Source of the DNA: Paracoccaceae bacterium
Lineage (GTDB): Bacteria; Pseudomonadota; Alphaproteobacteria; Rhodobacterales; Rhodobacteraceae
Length of the DNA stretch: 35,276 bases
Direction: 5' to 3'
Assembly (NCBI GenBank): GCA_011620265.1
Contig: WOZM01000222.1
Coordinates: forward strand, 1 to 35,276
Below are positions 16,346 through 23,890 of this stretch, piece after piece. The notes under the pieces are model-generated. The model saw nothing but the letters and a program-made list of their open reading frames with translations, had not been told where the DNA came from and did not search any database. How positions within the stretch are numbered: the stretch's first letter is position 1; the number at the start of each line of letters is the position of its first letter. Made by a program: the position numbers and the translations under genes.

Positions 16346-17665
16346 TCAGAGCTTGCCTTCGTCCTCGAAGGTTTCGGTCCAGTCCTCGATGAGGAGGTCG
16401 AGCGCCTCCTGCGCGGTGCCCTGATCGGCGACGACGTAGTCATGCAGCCGCTTCTGCATGGCAAGCAGCAGTTCGGCATAGGCCGGTTCCTGCCAGAAGT
16501 CCTGGACATGGCCCATCGCACTCAGGAAGTCGGCCGCGAAGGGCTGGCTGTCCTTGAAACCGGGATCGTTCAGCACCGAATTATGGCAGGAATAGCCGCC
16601 GAGCGCCCACCATTTCGCCTGCACCTCCGGTTGGGCGAACCACTTGATGTAGTCGAGCGCCGCCTCCTTGTGATCGGAATAGCTGACGACCGAGATCCCC
16701 TGCCCGCCCAAGGTCGAGGCCTCGACATTCTGGCCCGGATTGGGGAAGAAGCCGATCTTGTCGCCGCCGGTATCGGGGTCGGCATAGAGGCCGGGGAAGA
16801 AGGCGAACCAGTTCATCGCCATCGCCACCTGTCCCGACTTGAAGGCGTCGAGTCCCTGCTCCATGTAACTGTCGGTATAACCGGGAGGCGTCGCAGTCTT
16901 GTAGAATTCCTTGTAGAATTCAAGGCCTTCCACGGCTTCCGGCGAGTTCACAGCGCCAGCCATATCATAGCTTCCGGGGGTGTTTTCGTATTTGAACCCG
17001 AAAGTATAGAGCGCGCCGGTCGCGCCCATCGTGATGCCTTCGGACCCGCGTTCGGTGAAGATCGCGGCGCCGTAGCGGGTCTGTCCGTCGATCTCGCGGC
17101 CCTGGAAGAACTGGGCGATCTGCAGCAGCTCCTTCTGGGTCTCGGGCTCGCGCAGGTCCTGTCCGGTGGCCTCCTTGTAGGCGGCCATGATCTCGGGGTT
17201 CTCGAACCAGTCGCGGCGGTAGAACCAGCCGTTCGCATCGCCCATCGCCGGCAGCGCGTAGTAGTTCGGCGTGCCCTTCGGCCAGGTCGAATAGGCATAG
17301 ACGGTCGCGGGCGCGAAATCGTCCATGCTGATGCCTTCGGCATCGAAGAAATCGTTGAGCCTGACGTAGTGGCCGTTCTCCGCGCCGCCGCCGATCCACT
17401 GGCTGTCGCCGATGAGAAGGTCGCAGAGCTTGCCGCCGGAATTCAGCTCGTTCAGCATCCGGTCGGCGAAGTTCGGCCAGGGCACGAACTCGAAATGCAT
17501 GGTGTTGCCGGACTTCGCCTCGTATTCCTTGGAAAGCTCGACGAGCGCATTGGCCGGGTCCCAGGCCGCCCAGCACAGGGTCAGGTCTTCCGCCTGCGCA
17601 CCGGTCACCGCGAAGCCCGACATCGCGACCACGGTCGTGGCCGCCAAGAGTCCCTTGGTCTTCAT
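16346..17665 (-). CDS. ABC transporter extracellular solute-binding protein, family 1
   Basis: The 439-residue periplasmic protein has a signal peptide (MKTKGLLAATTVVAMSGFAV, cleavage near AQA-ED) and the family 1 fold with matches such as LTLCWAAWDPANALVELSKE, GTPNYYALPAMGDANGWFYR, FKSGQVAMAMNWFAFFPGLY and LGGQGISVVSYSDHKEAALD. The ligand is probably a small carbohydrate, polyol or glycoside, but the sequence does not say which. A strong GGGAGGAATGG ribosome site precedes the ATG. It is the first gene after the promoter/operator region at 17743-17793. Confidence 0.9.
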   Translation of the reverse strand: MKTKGLLAATTVVAMSGFAVTGAQAEDLTLCWAAWDPANALVELSKEYEAKSGNTMHFEFVPWPNFADRMLNELNSGGKLCDLLIGDSQWIGGGAENGHYVRLNDFFDAEGISMDDFAPATVYAYSTWPKGTPNYYALPAMGDANGWFYRRDWFENPEIMAAYKEATGQDLREPETQKELLQIAQFFQGREIDGQTRYGAAIFTERGSEGITMGATGALYTFGFKYENTPGSYDMAGAVNSPEAVEGLEFYKEFYKTATPPGYTDSYMEQGLDAFKSGQVAMAMNWFAFFPGLYADPDTGGDKIGFFPNPGQNVEASTLGGQGISVVSYSDHKEAALDYIKWFAQPEVQAKWWALGGYSCHNSVLNDPGFKDSQPFAADFLSAMGHVQDFWQEPAYAELLLAMQKRLHDYVVADQGTAQEALDLLIEDWTETFEDEGKL

Positions 17666-17742
17666 TGGTCCATTCCTCCCTATGGCATTCCCGACCCGCG
17701 GACTCCCTTCCGCCGCTCCGGTCCGGACATGTGGAACACGGT

Positions 17743-17772
17743 ATTTGAGGTGCGTACCTCAAGTAAAGACAA
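17743..17772 (-). promoter_or_regulatory. Candidate sigma-70 promoter for the transporter operon
   Basis: Reading the minus strand, TTGTCT (17772-17767) and TCAAAT (17748-17743) are separated by 18 bases and match the -35 and -10 consensus at four of six positions each. The downstream LacI-type operator covers the spacer and the -10, and the upstream operator ends just before the -35. That is a simple repressor-blocking layout. The assignment rests on weak matches. Confidence 0.4.
17745..17762. promoter_or_regulatory. LacI-type operator 1
   Basis: TTGAGGTGCGTACCTCAA is a near-perfect palindrome (arms TTGAGGT/ACCTCAA), with one mismatch from the symmetric form TGAGGTACGTACCTCA. Its size and central CG are typical of LacI/GalR-family operators. 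It lies 80 bases upstream of the solute-binding gene ATG. The same motif recurs 31 bases away and near lacI. Confidence 0.75.
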
Positions 17773-17775
17773 TAG

Positions 17776-17793
17776 TTGAGGCGCGTACCTCAG
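17776..17793. promoter_or_regulatory. LacI-type operator 2
   Basis: TTGAGGCGCGTACCTCAG repeats operator 1 with two mismatches from the symmetric core. The two sites start 31 bases apart, about three helical turns, so repressor dimers would sit on the same DNA face. The regulator is most likely the LacI protein encoded at 20129-21157. Confidence 0.72.
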
Positions 17794-17870
17794 AGATCCG
17801 GCCGAAACCGCCCCCTGATTGCCGCCAGCATGGCCAAGTCGGCGCGGCCGCCCCCGGCAAGGCGTTGAAT

Positions 17871-19040
17871 TCACAGGGCGAGCCGGACCCAGGCGGCATT
17901 GCGGGCGGAGGAACGGACGCAGGCATCGACGAAGGCGACGCCGACCAGCCCGTCGCGGACCGTGGGAAAGACCACCTCCGCCGGGGTCGCCTCTCCGGCC
18001 CGGCGGGCGCGAATCGCCCGTGCCGCCTCGGCATAGATATTGGCGAACCCTTCGAGATAGCCCTCGGGATGACCGGGCGGAATCCGGCTCATCCGCGCCG
18101 CGGCGGCACCGGTGCCGGCACCGCCCCGGGTGAGCCGCCGCCGGGGCTCGCCGAAGGGCGAATGCCAGAGCGTGTTCGGCTCCTCCTGCGCCCATTCCAG
18201 CCCGCCCTTGCGGCCATAGACCCGAAGCCGCAGCGCGTTCTCGTTTCCGGGCGCCACCTGGCTCGACCAGAGCATGCCCTTCGCGCCGCCGGCGAAGCGC
18301 AGCATCACATGGGCGTTGTCGTCGAGCCGCCGGCCCTCGACGAAACGGTGGAGATCGGCGGCGACCGCCTCCAGCGTCAGCCCGGTCACGAAACTCGCGA
18401 GGTTGAACGCGTGTGTGCCGATATCGCCGACAGAGCCCCCTGCCCCGGACTGTGCCGGATCGGTGCGCCACGCCGCCTGCTTCTGGCCGGTCGCCTCCGT
18501 CGCCTCGGTGAGCCAGTCCTGCGGATATTCGACCTGCACCACACGGATCTCGCCCAGGGCGCCTTCCGCCACCATTTCGCGCGCCTGCCGGACCATCGGG
18601 TAGCCGGTGTAGTTGTGGGTCAGCACGAAAAGCGCCCCGGACCTGTCCGCGAGGGCCGCGAGCTTCTTCGCCTCCGCCAGCGTCGCGGTCAGCGGCTTGT
18701 CGCAAATGACATGAATGCCGCGTTGCAGGAACGGCTTTGCGGCGGCGTAGTGAACATGGTTCGGCGTGACGATGGCCACCGCCTCGACCCCCTCCTTCAA
18801 CCGCGCCTCGCGTTTCGCCATCGCCCCGAAATCGTCATAGACCCGGTCGGGCGCGAGCCCGAGATCGGCGCCCGAGGCGCGGGATTTCTCTGCGGTCGAG
18901 CTGAAGCAGCCTGCGACCAGCTCATACTGATCGTCGAGCCGCGCGGCGATCCGGTGCACCGCGCCGATGAAGGCGTCGCGCCCGCCGCCGACCATGCCGA
19001 GCCGGATGCGGCGGCCGTCCGATTTTCCCTCGATCGCCAT
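17871..19040 (-). CDS. Gfo/Idh/MocA-family oxidoreductase
   Basis: This 389-residue NAD(P)-dependent enzyme probably oxidises a sugar or glycoside hydroxyl. The Rossmann motif is GMVGGGRDAFIGAVHR (15-30). The catalytic set follows the family: Lys115 in CDKPLT, and Asp206 and His210 in GDIGTHAFNL. The start at MAIEGKSDG is chosen because it lies just after the TIM-barrel stop; an in-frame start 42 bases upstream would overlap that gene. Pairing with a TIM-barrel isomerase is common in pathways that make and process 3-keto-glycosides or inositol-like sugars. The substrate is unknown. A 205-base gap with the operators separates it from the transporter genes. Confidence 0.85.
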   Translation of the reverse strand: MAIEGKSDGRRIRLGMVGGGRDAFIGAVHRIAARLDDQYELVAGCFSSTAEKSRASGADLGLAPDRVYDDFGAMAKREARLKEGVEAVAIVTPNHVHYAAAKPFLQRGIHVICDKPLTATLAEAKKLAALADRSGALFVLTHNYTGYPMVRQAREMVAEGALGEIRVVQVEYPQDWLTEATEATGQKQAAWRTDPAQSGAGGSVGDIGTHAFNLASFVTGLTLEAVAADLHRFVEGRRLDDNAHVMLRFAGGAKGMLWSSQVAPGNENALRLRVYGRKGGLEWAQEEPNTLWHSPFGEPRRRLTRGGAGTGAAAARMSRIPPGHPEGYLEGFANIYAEAARAIRARRAGEATPAEVVFPTVRDGLVGVAFVDACVRSSARNAAWVRLAL

Positions 19041-19041
19041 C

Positions 19042-20100
19042 TCAGCCTCCGATCCCGAGCATCCGCCGGTTCGCCGCGTCATCCGCGCCGCTCTCCGCGA
19101 AATCGTCGAAGGCGCGCTCGGTCACGCGGATGATGTGGTCGCGCACGAAGGCCGCGCCCTCCCGCGCGCCATCCTCGGGGTGCTTCATCGCGCATTCCCA
19201 TTCGACCACGGCCCAGCCATCGAAATCGTATTGGGTGAGCTTCGAGAAGACCGCGCTGAAATCGACATGCCCGTCACCGAGCGACCGAAACCGCCCGGCG
19301 CGGTCGATCCACGATTGGTAGCCGCCATAGACCCCCTGCCGCCCGGTCGGATTGAACTCCGCATCCTTGACGTGGAACATGCCGATGCGTTCGTGGTAGA
19401 TGTCTATGTTGTCAAGGTAATCCAGCGCCTGAAGCACGTAGTGCGAGGGGTCGTAGAGCATCTTCGCGCGGGCATGGTTGCCGACGCGGTCGAGGAACAT
19501 CTCATAGGTCACGCCGTCATGCAGATCCTCGCCGGGATGGATCTCGTAGCAGACATCCACGCCCATCTCGCCGGCATGGTCGAGGATCGGCCGCCAGCGC
19601 TTCGCCAACTCGTCGAACGCGGCCTCCACCAGCCCCGCCGGGCGCTGCGGCCAGGGATAGACATAGGGCCAGGCGAGCGCGCCGGAGAAGGTGGCATGGG
19701 CCGTGATCCCGAGATTGCGGCTCGCGGTCAGCGCCATCCTCACCTGCTCCACCGCCCAGTCCTGCCGGGCCCTGGGATTGCCCCGCATCCCGGGCGCCGC
19801 GAAGCCGTCGAAGGCCGCGTCATAGGCGGGATGGACGGCGACGAGCTGGCCTTGAAGATGGGTCGAAAGCTCCGTCACCACGACGCCGTTCTCGGCCGCC
19901 ACGCCCTTGAACGTGTCGCAGTAGTCCTTCGACGACGCGGCGGTGGCGAGGTCGAAGAGCCGCGCGTCCCAGCTTGGCACCTGCACGCCGGCATAGCCGC
20001 AATCGGCGGCCCATCCGGTGATCGATTTCCAGTCGTTGAACGGCGCCGCGTCCCCGGCGAACTGCGCCAGAAACAGCGCCGGTCCCTTGATCGTCCTCAT
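19042..20100 (-). CDS. TIM-barrel sugar isomerase/epimerase (AP-endonuclease-2-like family)
   Basis: The 352-residue protein has the xylose-isomerase-like TIM barrel used by sugar isomerases, epimerases and keto-sugar processing enzymes. Likely metal ligands and acid/base residues are Glu186 (CYEIHPGED), Asp217 and His220 (LYDPSHYVLQ), His243 (FHVKDAEFN) and Glu300 (VVEWECA). The ATG at 20100 follows GAGGGAGGAATGCC. It ends one base before the Gfo/Idh ATG, so the two are coupled and probably act in sequence on one substrate. The family is clear; the exact reaction is not. Confidence 0.85.
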   Translation of the reverse strand: MRTIKGPALFLAQFAGDAAPFNDWKSITGWAADCGYAGVQVPSWDARLFDLATAASSKDYCDTFKGVAAENGVVVTELSTHLQGQLVAVHPAYDAAFDGFAAPGMRGNPRARQDWAVEQVRMALTASRNLGITAHATFSGALAWPYVYPWPQRPAGLVEAAFDELAKRWRPILDHAGEMGVDVCYEIHPGEDLHDGVTYEMFLDRVGNHARAKMLYDPSHYVLQALDYLDNIDIYHERIGMFHVKDAEFNPTGRQGVYGGYQSWIDRAGRFRSLGDGHVDFSAVFSKLTQYDFDGWAVVEWECAMKHPEDGAREGAAFVRDHIIRVTERAFDDFAESGADDAANRRMLGIGG

Positions 20101-20128
20101 GGCATTCCTCCCTCGGTCGCCCCGTGGG

Positions 20129-21157
20129 TCAGGGCAGGTTTTCGCGGATGACGATGTCGATGCGGATGCGTTCCTGCGCCTCGAAGATACCGACACCGTC
20201 GCATTTTGCGCGCAGGACCCGCAGGGCGCTGCGGACGAGGTGACCGACATTCTGGGTGATCACCGCGTCGATCTCTCCGTCCAGCAGCGCCTGCCGGGTC
20301 AGGGGCGTGAGCTCGTGGGCGATGACGGTCAGATCCCGGATCCGGCCGGTCTCGCGCAGGGCCTGCAGGAGGCCGCGATTGCCCGACCCCATCGAATAGA
20401 CCCCGGCGAGGTCGGGATGGGCGGCGACGGCATGGCGGATGACCGCGACCATCCGCTCGGGGTCGTCGCGCGATTCGATCGAGGGCAGCACCGTCAGGCC
20501 GGGGAAGGATGCCGCCATCACCGAGTCGAAGCCGAGGCGCCGCTCGATACTGTCGCGGGCGAGCATGGAGTTGGTGACGACCAGCACCTTGCCATGGGCT
20601 GCGCCGATGAAGCGGCCCATGAGCACGCCGGCGGTGCTGCCGGCGGAGATGTTGTTGATGCCGACGAAATGGTCGCGGCCCGAATTCGGCAGGTCGGAGA
20701 CGAGCGCCACCACCGGCACCCCCGCCGCCTTGAGCCGCGCCACCGCGTCGCGGACCTGCGGCGTCTCGGGCGTCATGATCGCGACCCCGTCGAGCAACGG
20801 CACCGGAAGGGCGTTGAGCGCCCGCACTACCGAATGCGGATCGGACGCGGGCACCGGCACCACCCGGACCGAGACCCGCTCCGCCATCTGCGCCTCGGTC
20901 GCCTCGACAAGCGCCGCCTTCAGCGTGCCGACGAACTGGCTTTCGCCCTCGGGCAGCACGAAGGCGAAGCGGTACTGGCGCTGGCGGGCGAGGTTCGCCG
21001 CGAAAGTGTCGCGCACGTAGCCGAGCCGCTGCACGGCGGCCTGCACCCGCTCCACCGTCTTGTCGCGGACCCCCGGCCGCGCGTTCAGGACCCGGTCCAC
21101 CGTGGCAAGGCTGACGCCGGCTTCCTTGGCGATGTCGTGGACGGTCGGCTTGCCCAT
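20129..21157 (-). CDS. LacI/GalR-family transcriptional regulator
   Basis: This 342-residue regulator has the N-terminal LacI helix-turn-helix and hinge (PTVHDIAKEAGVSLATVDRV, residues 4-23, and VQAAVQRLGYVRDTFAANLA) and a periplasmic-binding-like sensor domain that should bind the inducing sugar. AGGAG precedes the ATG by seven bases. It is the first gene of the minus-strand cluster, and TGAGGTACGT-type sites lie upstream of it and upstream of the solute-binding gene. It therefore probably represses both the transporter promoter and itself. Its C-terminus IRENLP is normal. Confidence 0.9.
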   Translation of the reverse strand: MGKPTVHDIAKEAGVSLATVDRVLNARPGVRDKTVERVQAAVQRLGYVRDTFAANLARQRQYRFAFVLPEGESQFVGTLKAALVEATEAQMAERVSVRVVPVPASDPHSVVRALNALPVPLLDGVAIMTPETPQVRDAVARLKAAGVPVVALVSDLPNSGRDHFVGINNISAGSTAGVLMGRFIGAAHGKVLVVTNSMLARDSIERRLGFDSVMAASFPGLTVLPSIESRDDPERMVAVIRHAVAAHPDLAGVYSMGSGNRGLLQALRETGRIRDLTVIAHELTPLTRQALLDGEIDAVITQNVGHLVRSALRVLRAKCDGVGIFEAQERIRIDIVIRENLP

Positions 21158-21191
21158 GCGTGATCTCCTGACTCACGGTAGGGCAGGTTTC

Positions 21192-21207
21192 TGAGGTACG
21201 TCAATCA
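21192..21207. promoter_or_regulatory. Degenerate LacI-type operator upstream of lacI
   Basis: TGAGGTACGTCAATCA keeps the full left half of the symmetric site TGAGGTACGTACCTCA and diverges at three positions in the right half. It lies 35 bases upstream of the regulator's ATG in the 72-base spacer after urtE. A weaker site at its own gene fits mild autoregulation. Confidence 0.55.
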
Positions 21208-21229
21208 GAATGCCGGGGGCGCGGCCGGG

Positions 21230-21925
21230 TCAGATCGACACGTGGCCGAGAAGCTCCTCGCGCCGCGCCTCGGCCTTGCGGACGTTGAGCGCGACGCGGC
21301 CGGGCTGCATCGCGAAGAATTCGTCGGCGAGGTCATAGGCGAAATCGAAATACTGCTCCACCAGCAGGATCGCCATGCCGCCCTCTTCGCGCAGCCGGGC
21401 GATGACACGGCCGATCTGCTGGATGATGTTGGGCTGGATGCCCTCGGTCGGCTCGTCGAGGAGGAGGAGCTTCGGCCGCAGGATCAGCGCCCGGGCGATG
21501 GCGAGCTGTTGCTGTTGCCCGCCCGAGAGGTCGCCGCCCCGGCGGTGGCGCATCTCGTGCAGCACCGGGAAAAGCTCGAAGATGCGCCCGGGCACCCGAC
21601 GCTCGGCGCGCGGCAGGCAGGCGAAGCCGCATTCGAGGTTCTCGGCCACGGTCAGGAGCGGAAAGATCTCCCGCCCCTGCGGCACATAGGCGATCCCCGC
21701 CCGTGCGGCGGCATGGGCGGAAACATGGCCGAGCGGCCTTCCGTCGAGCGTGATCGTGCCCCTCGCGTAGGGGTGCCGGCCGGCGATGGCCTTCAGGAGG
21801 CTCGTCTTGCCCACGCCGTTGGTGCCCATCACCACCGTCACCTCGCCCGCCCGCGCGCTGAGGTCGATCCCGCGCAGGATCTCGCTCTGGCCGTATTTCA
21901 GCGTCAGTCCCCTGATCTCCAGCAT
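21230..21925 (-). CDS. urtE: Urea ABC transporter ATPase UrtE
   Basis: UrtE is one of the two cytoplasmic ATPases of the high-affinity urea importer and belongs to the LivF class. The 231-residue protein has Walker A GTNGVGKT (34-41), VPQGREIFPLLTVAENL, signature LSGGQQQQ (133-140) and Walker B LLLLDEPTEGIQPNII. The EGIQP motif and C-terminal REELLGHVSI are typical of UrtE rather than of amino-acid LivF. It begins three bases after urtD ends, and it is the last gene of the urea cluster. Confidence 0.92.
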   Translation of the reverse strand: MLEIRGLTLKYGQSEILRGIDLSARAGEVTVVMGTNGVGKTSLLKAIAGRHPYARGTITLDGRPLGHVSAHAAARAGIAYVPQGREIFPLLTVAENLECGFACLPRAERRVPGRIFELFPVLHEMRHRRGGDLSGGQQQQLAIARALILRPKLLLLDEPTEGIQPNIIQQIGRVIARLREEGGMAILLVEQYFDFAYDLADEFFAMQPGRVALNVRKAEARREELLGHVSI

Positions 21926-21928
21926 GGC

Positions 21929-22669
21929 CTACCGTCCGAGATAGACGTCGATGACGTCCTGGTTTTGCGTGACATGGTCGAGGCTGCCCTCGGCGAGGAC
22001 CGACCCTTCGTGGAGGACCGTGACCCGGCAATCGAGGCGGCGGACGAACTCCATGTCGTGCTCCACGACGATCACCGCCCGGGTCTCGGCCGCGCGTTTC
22101 AGAAGCGCGGTCGTATGCGCGCGCTCTGCCGGCGTCATCCCGGCGGCGGGTTCGTCGACTAGCAGAAGCCGCGGGTCCTGCGCGAGAAGCATGCCGATCT
22201 CGAGCCACTGCTTCTGGCCGTGGCTGAGCTCGCCCGCGACGCGCGGCAGGCTGTCGCCGAGGCCGATCTCCACCGCGATCTCCTCGACCCGCGCGATGCC
22301 CTGCCCGGTCTTGCGGGAAAAAAGCACATCAAACGGCCCGCGCCGGTTCCGAAGCGCCAGCGCCAGGTTCTCGCGCACCGTCTGCGCCTCGAACACCGTG
22401 GGGCGCTGGAACTTGCGGCCGATGCCAAGCCGGGCGATGGCGCTTTCGCTCTTGCCGACGAGCGAGGTGCTGTGCTCGCCCCACAGGACATGGCCCGCGT
22501 CAGGTCTTGTCTTGCCGGTGACGATGTCCATGAAGGTGGTTTTCCCCGCCCCGTTCGGCCCGATCACCGCGCGCAGTTCCGGCTCGCCGATGGTCAGCGA
22601 CAGGTTGTTGATGGCGCGGAAGCCGTCGAAGCTGACCGAAACGCCCGAAACCTCGAGAAGTGTCGTCAT
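21929..22669 (-). CDS. urtD: Urea ABC transporter ATPase UrtD
   Basis: UrtD is the LivG-class ATPase partner of UrtE. The 246-residue protein has Walker A IGPNGAGKTT (36-45), signature LSHGQKQWLEIGM (148-160, the UrtD form) and Walker B LLLVDEPAAGMTPAE, followed by VEHDMEFVRRL with the switch His. GIGRKFQRPTVFEAQTVREN is highly characteristic. The ATG overlaps the urtC stop by four bases. Confidence 0.93.
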   Translation of the reverse strand: MTTLLEVSGVSVSFDGFRAINNLSLTIGEPELRAVIGPNGAGKTTFMDIVTGKTRPDAGHVLWGEHSTSLVGKSESAIARLGIGRKFQRPTVFEAQTVRENLALALRNRRGPFDVLFSRKTGQGIARVEEIAVEIGLGDSLPRVAGELSHGQKQWLEIGMLLAQDPRLLLVDEPAAGMTPAERAHTTALLKRAAETRAVIVVEHDMEFVRRLDCRVTVLHEGSVLAEGSLDHVTQNQDVIDVYLGR

Positions 22670-23886
22670 GGCTCGCCCTCCTCGCGCCGCCAGGCGCCGT
22701 CATCGGGGCCGTAATCGCCCTGCCGGTCGGGCACGGGGCGCGGCGCGACAAGGTCGAAGATGCCGCCGATGCCCTTCGGGAAGAAGAGCGTGACGGCGAC
22801 GAAGGACAGGCCCAGCAGCACCAGCCACCAGTCGGTCCAGTGGATCGTGTAGACCCCGAGCGGCACCGAGGGCGCCCCGCCGCCGGTGAACCACGACGAC
22901 AGGAGCGAGACGAAGGCCGCCCCGATCACCGCGCCGTAAAGCCGCCCGCGCCCGCCGATGGCGACCCAGACGGCGAGGTAGATCGAGGCGATGGGCGCGA
23001 TTTCGGCCGGGTTGATGATCCCCGCCTGCGGGTAGTAGAGCGCGCCCGCGACGCCCGCGACCATCGCGGTCACGGTGAAGACGAAAAGCTTGAAGCTCTC
23101 CACATGGTAGCCGAGAAAGCGCACCCGCGCCTCGTCGTCGCGGATCGCGCGGATGACGCTGCCCATCTTGCCCGAGACGATCCAGGCGAAGAAGACATAG
23201 CCCGCGGCGAGGGCCGCCGCGGAGCCCCAGAAGAACCAGATCGAGATCCGGTCCTGCCCGACGCCCCCGAGGCCCGGGATGTTCTGCAACCCGGAGAGGC
23301 CGTTGTTGCCCCGAAGCCCGCTGTCGTTCTGGAAGAGGTAGAGCGACAGCGCCAGCGTCATCGCCTGCGTCAGGATCGAGAGATAGACGCCCGTCACCCG
23401 GCTCCGGAAGGCGAGCCAGCCGAAGACGAGGGCCAGAAGGCCCGGCAGCAGCACGATCATCGGGAATTGCAGCCAGTGCCGGTCGGCGAAGGCCCAGATC
23501 AGCGGGAAATCCGACGCTCCCACGACGCCGAAGATCTGGGTGCCGATGGCGTCGCGGATTTCTCCCACCGTCGGCGGCAGCGCCTGCGCGGCGAGCGAGG
23601 CCGCGACGATCTCCTCCGTGCGGGCATACATCAGCCACATGCCGACGGCGTATCCGCCGATCCCGAAGAAGGCGAAATGGCCGAGGCTTAGGATCCCGCA
23701 ATAGCCCCAGACCACATCCATCGCCACCGCGACGAGGCAAAGGCAGAGCGTCTTGCCGAGCGTCTTGACGAAGGAGGTGGAGATCATCCCCGCCTCGGCC
23801 ATCACCGTCACGCCGAGCGTGACGAGTGCGAGCGCGAGAAGGAACCACAGGACCGAGGGATTGGCGGCGAGGAAGCTGCGGCGCAT
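22666..23886 (-). CDS. urtC: Urea ABC transporter permease UrtC
   Basis: UrtC is a LivM-type inner-membrane subunit that forms the urea channel with UrtB. The 406-residue protein shows eight to ten hydrophobic segments and family motifs VVWGYCGILSLGHFAFFGIG, YLFQNDSGLRGNNGL, IRDDEARVRFLGYHVE and YYPQAGIINPAEIAP. It starts four bases after urtB ends and overlaps urtD by four bases. The soluble C-terminal tail (DRQGDYGPDDGAWRREEGEP) is polar and probably cytoplasmic. Confidence 0.93.
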   Translation of the reverse strand: MRRSFLAANPSVLWFLLALALVTLGVTVMAEAGMISTSFVKTLGKTLCLCLVAVAMDVVWGYCGILSLGHFAFFGIGGYAVGMWLMYARTEEIVAASLAAQALPPTVGEIRDAIGTQIFGVVGASDFPLIWAFADRHWLQFPMIVLLPGLLALVFGWLAFRSRVTGVYLSILTQAMTLALSLYLFQNDSGLRGNNGLSGLQNIPGLGGVGQDRISIWFFWGSAAALAAGYVFFAWIVSGKMGSVIRAIRDDEARVRFLGYHVESFKLFVFTVTAMVAGVAGALYYPQAGIINPAEIAPIASIYLAVWVAIGGRGRLYGAVIGAAFVSLLSSWFTGGGAPSVPLGVYTIHWTDWWLVLLGLSFVAVTLFFPKGIGGIFDLVAPRPVPDRQGDYGPDDGAWRREEGEP

Positions 23887-23890
23887 CGGC

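Noticed and set aside
15473-17779. A 768-residue plus-strand open frame opposite the permease and solute-binding genes
   Set aside because: It is a shadow of the minus-strand transporter genes: acidic, low-complexity sequence with no motifs, crossing a gene boundary.
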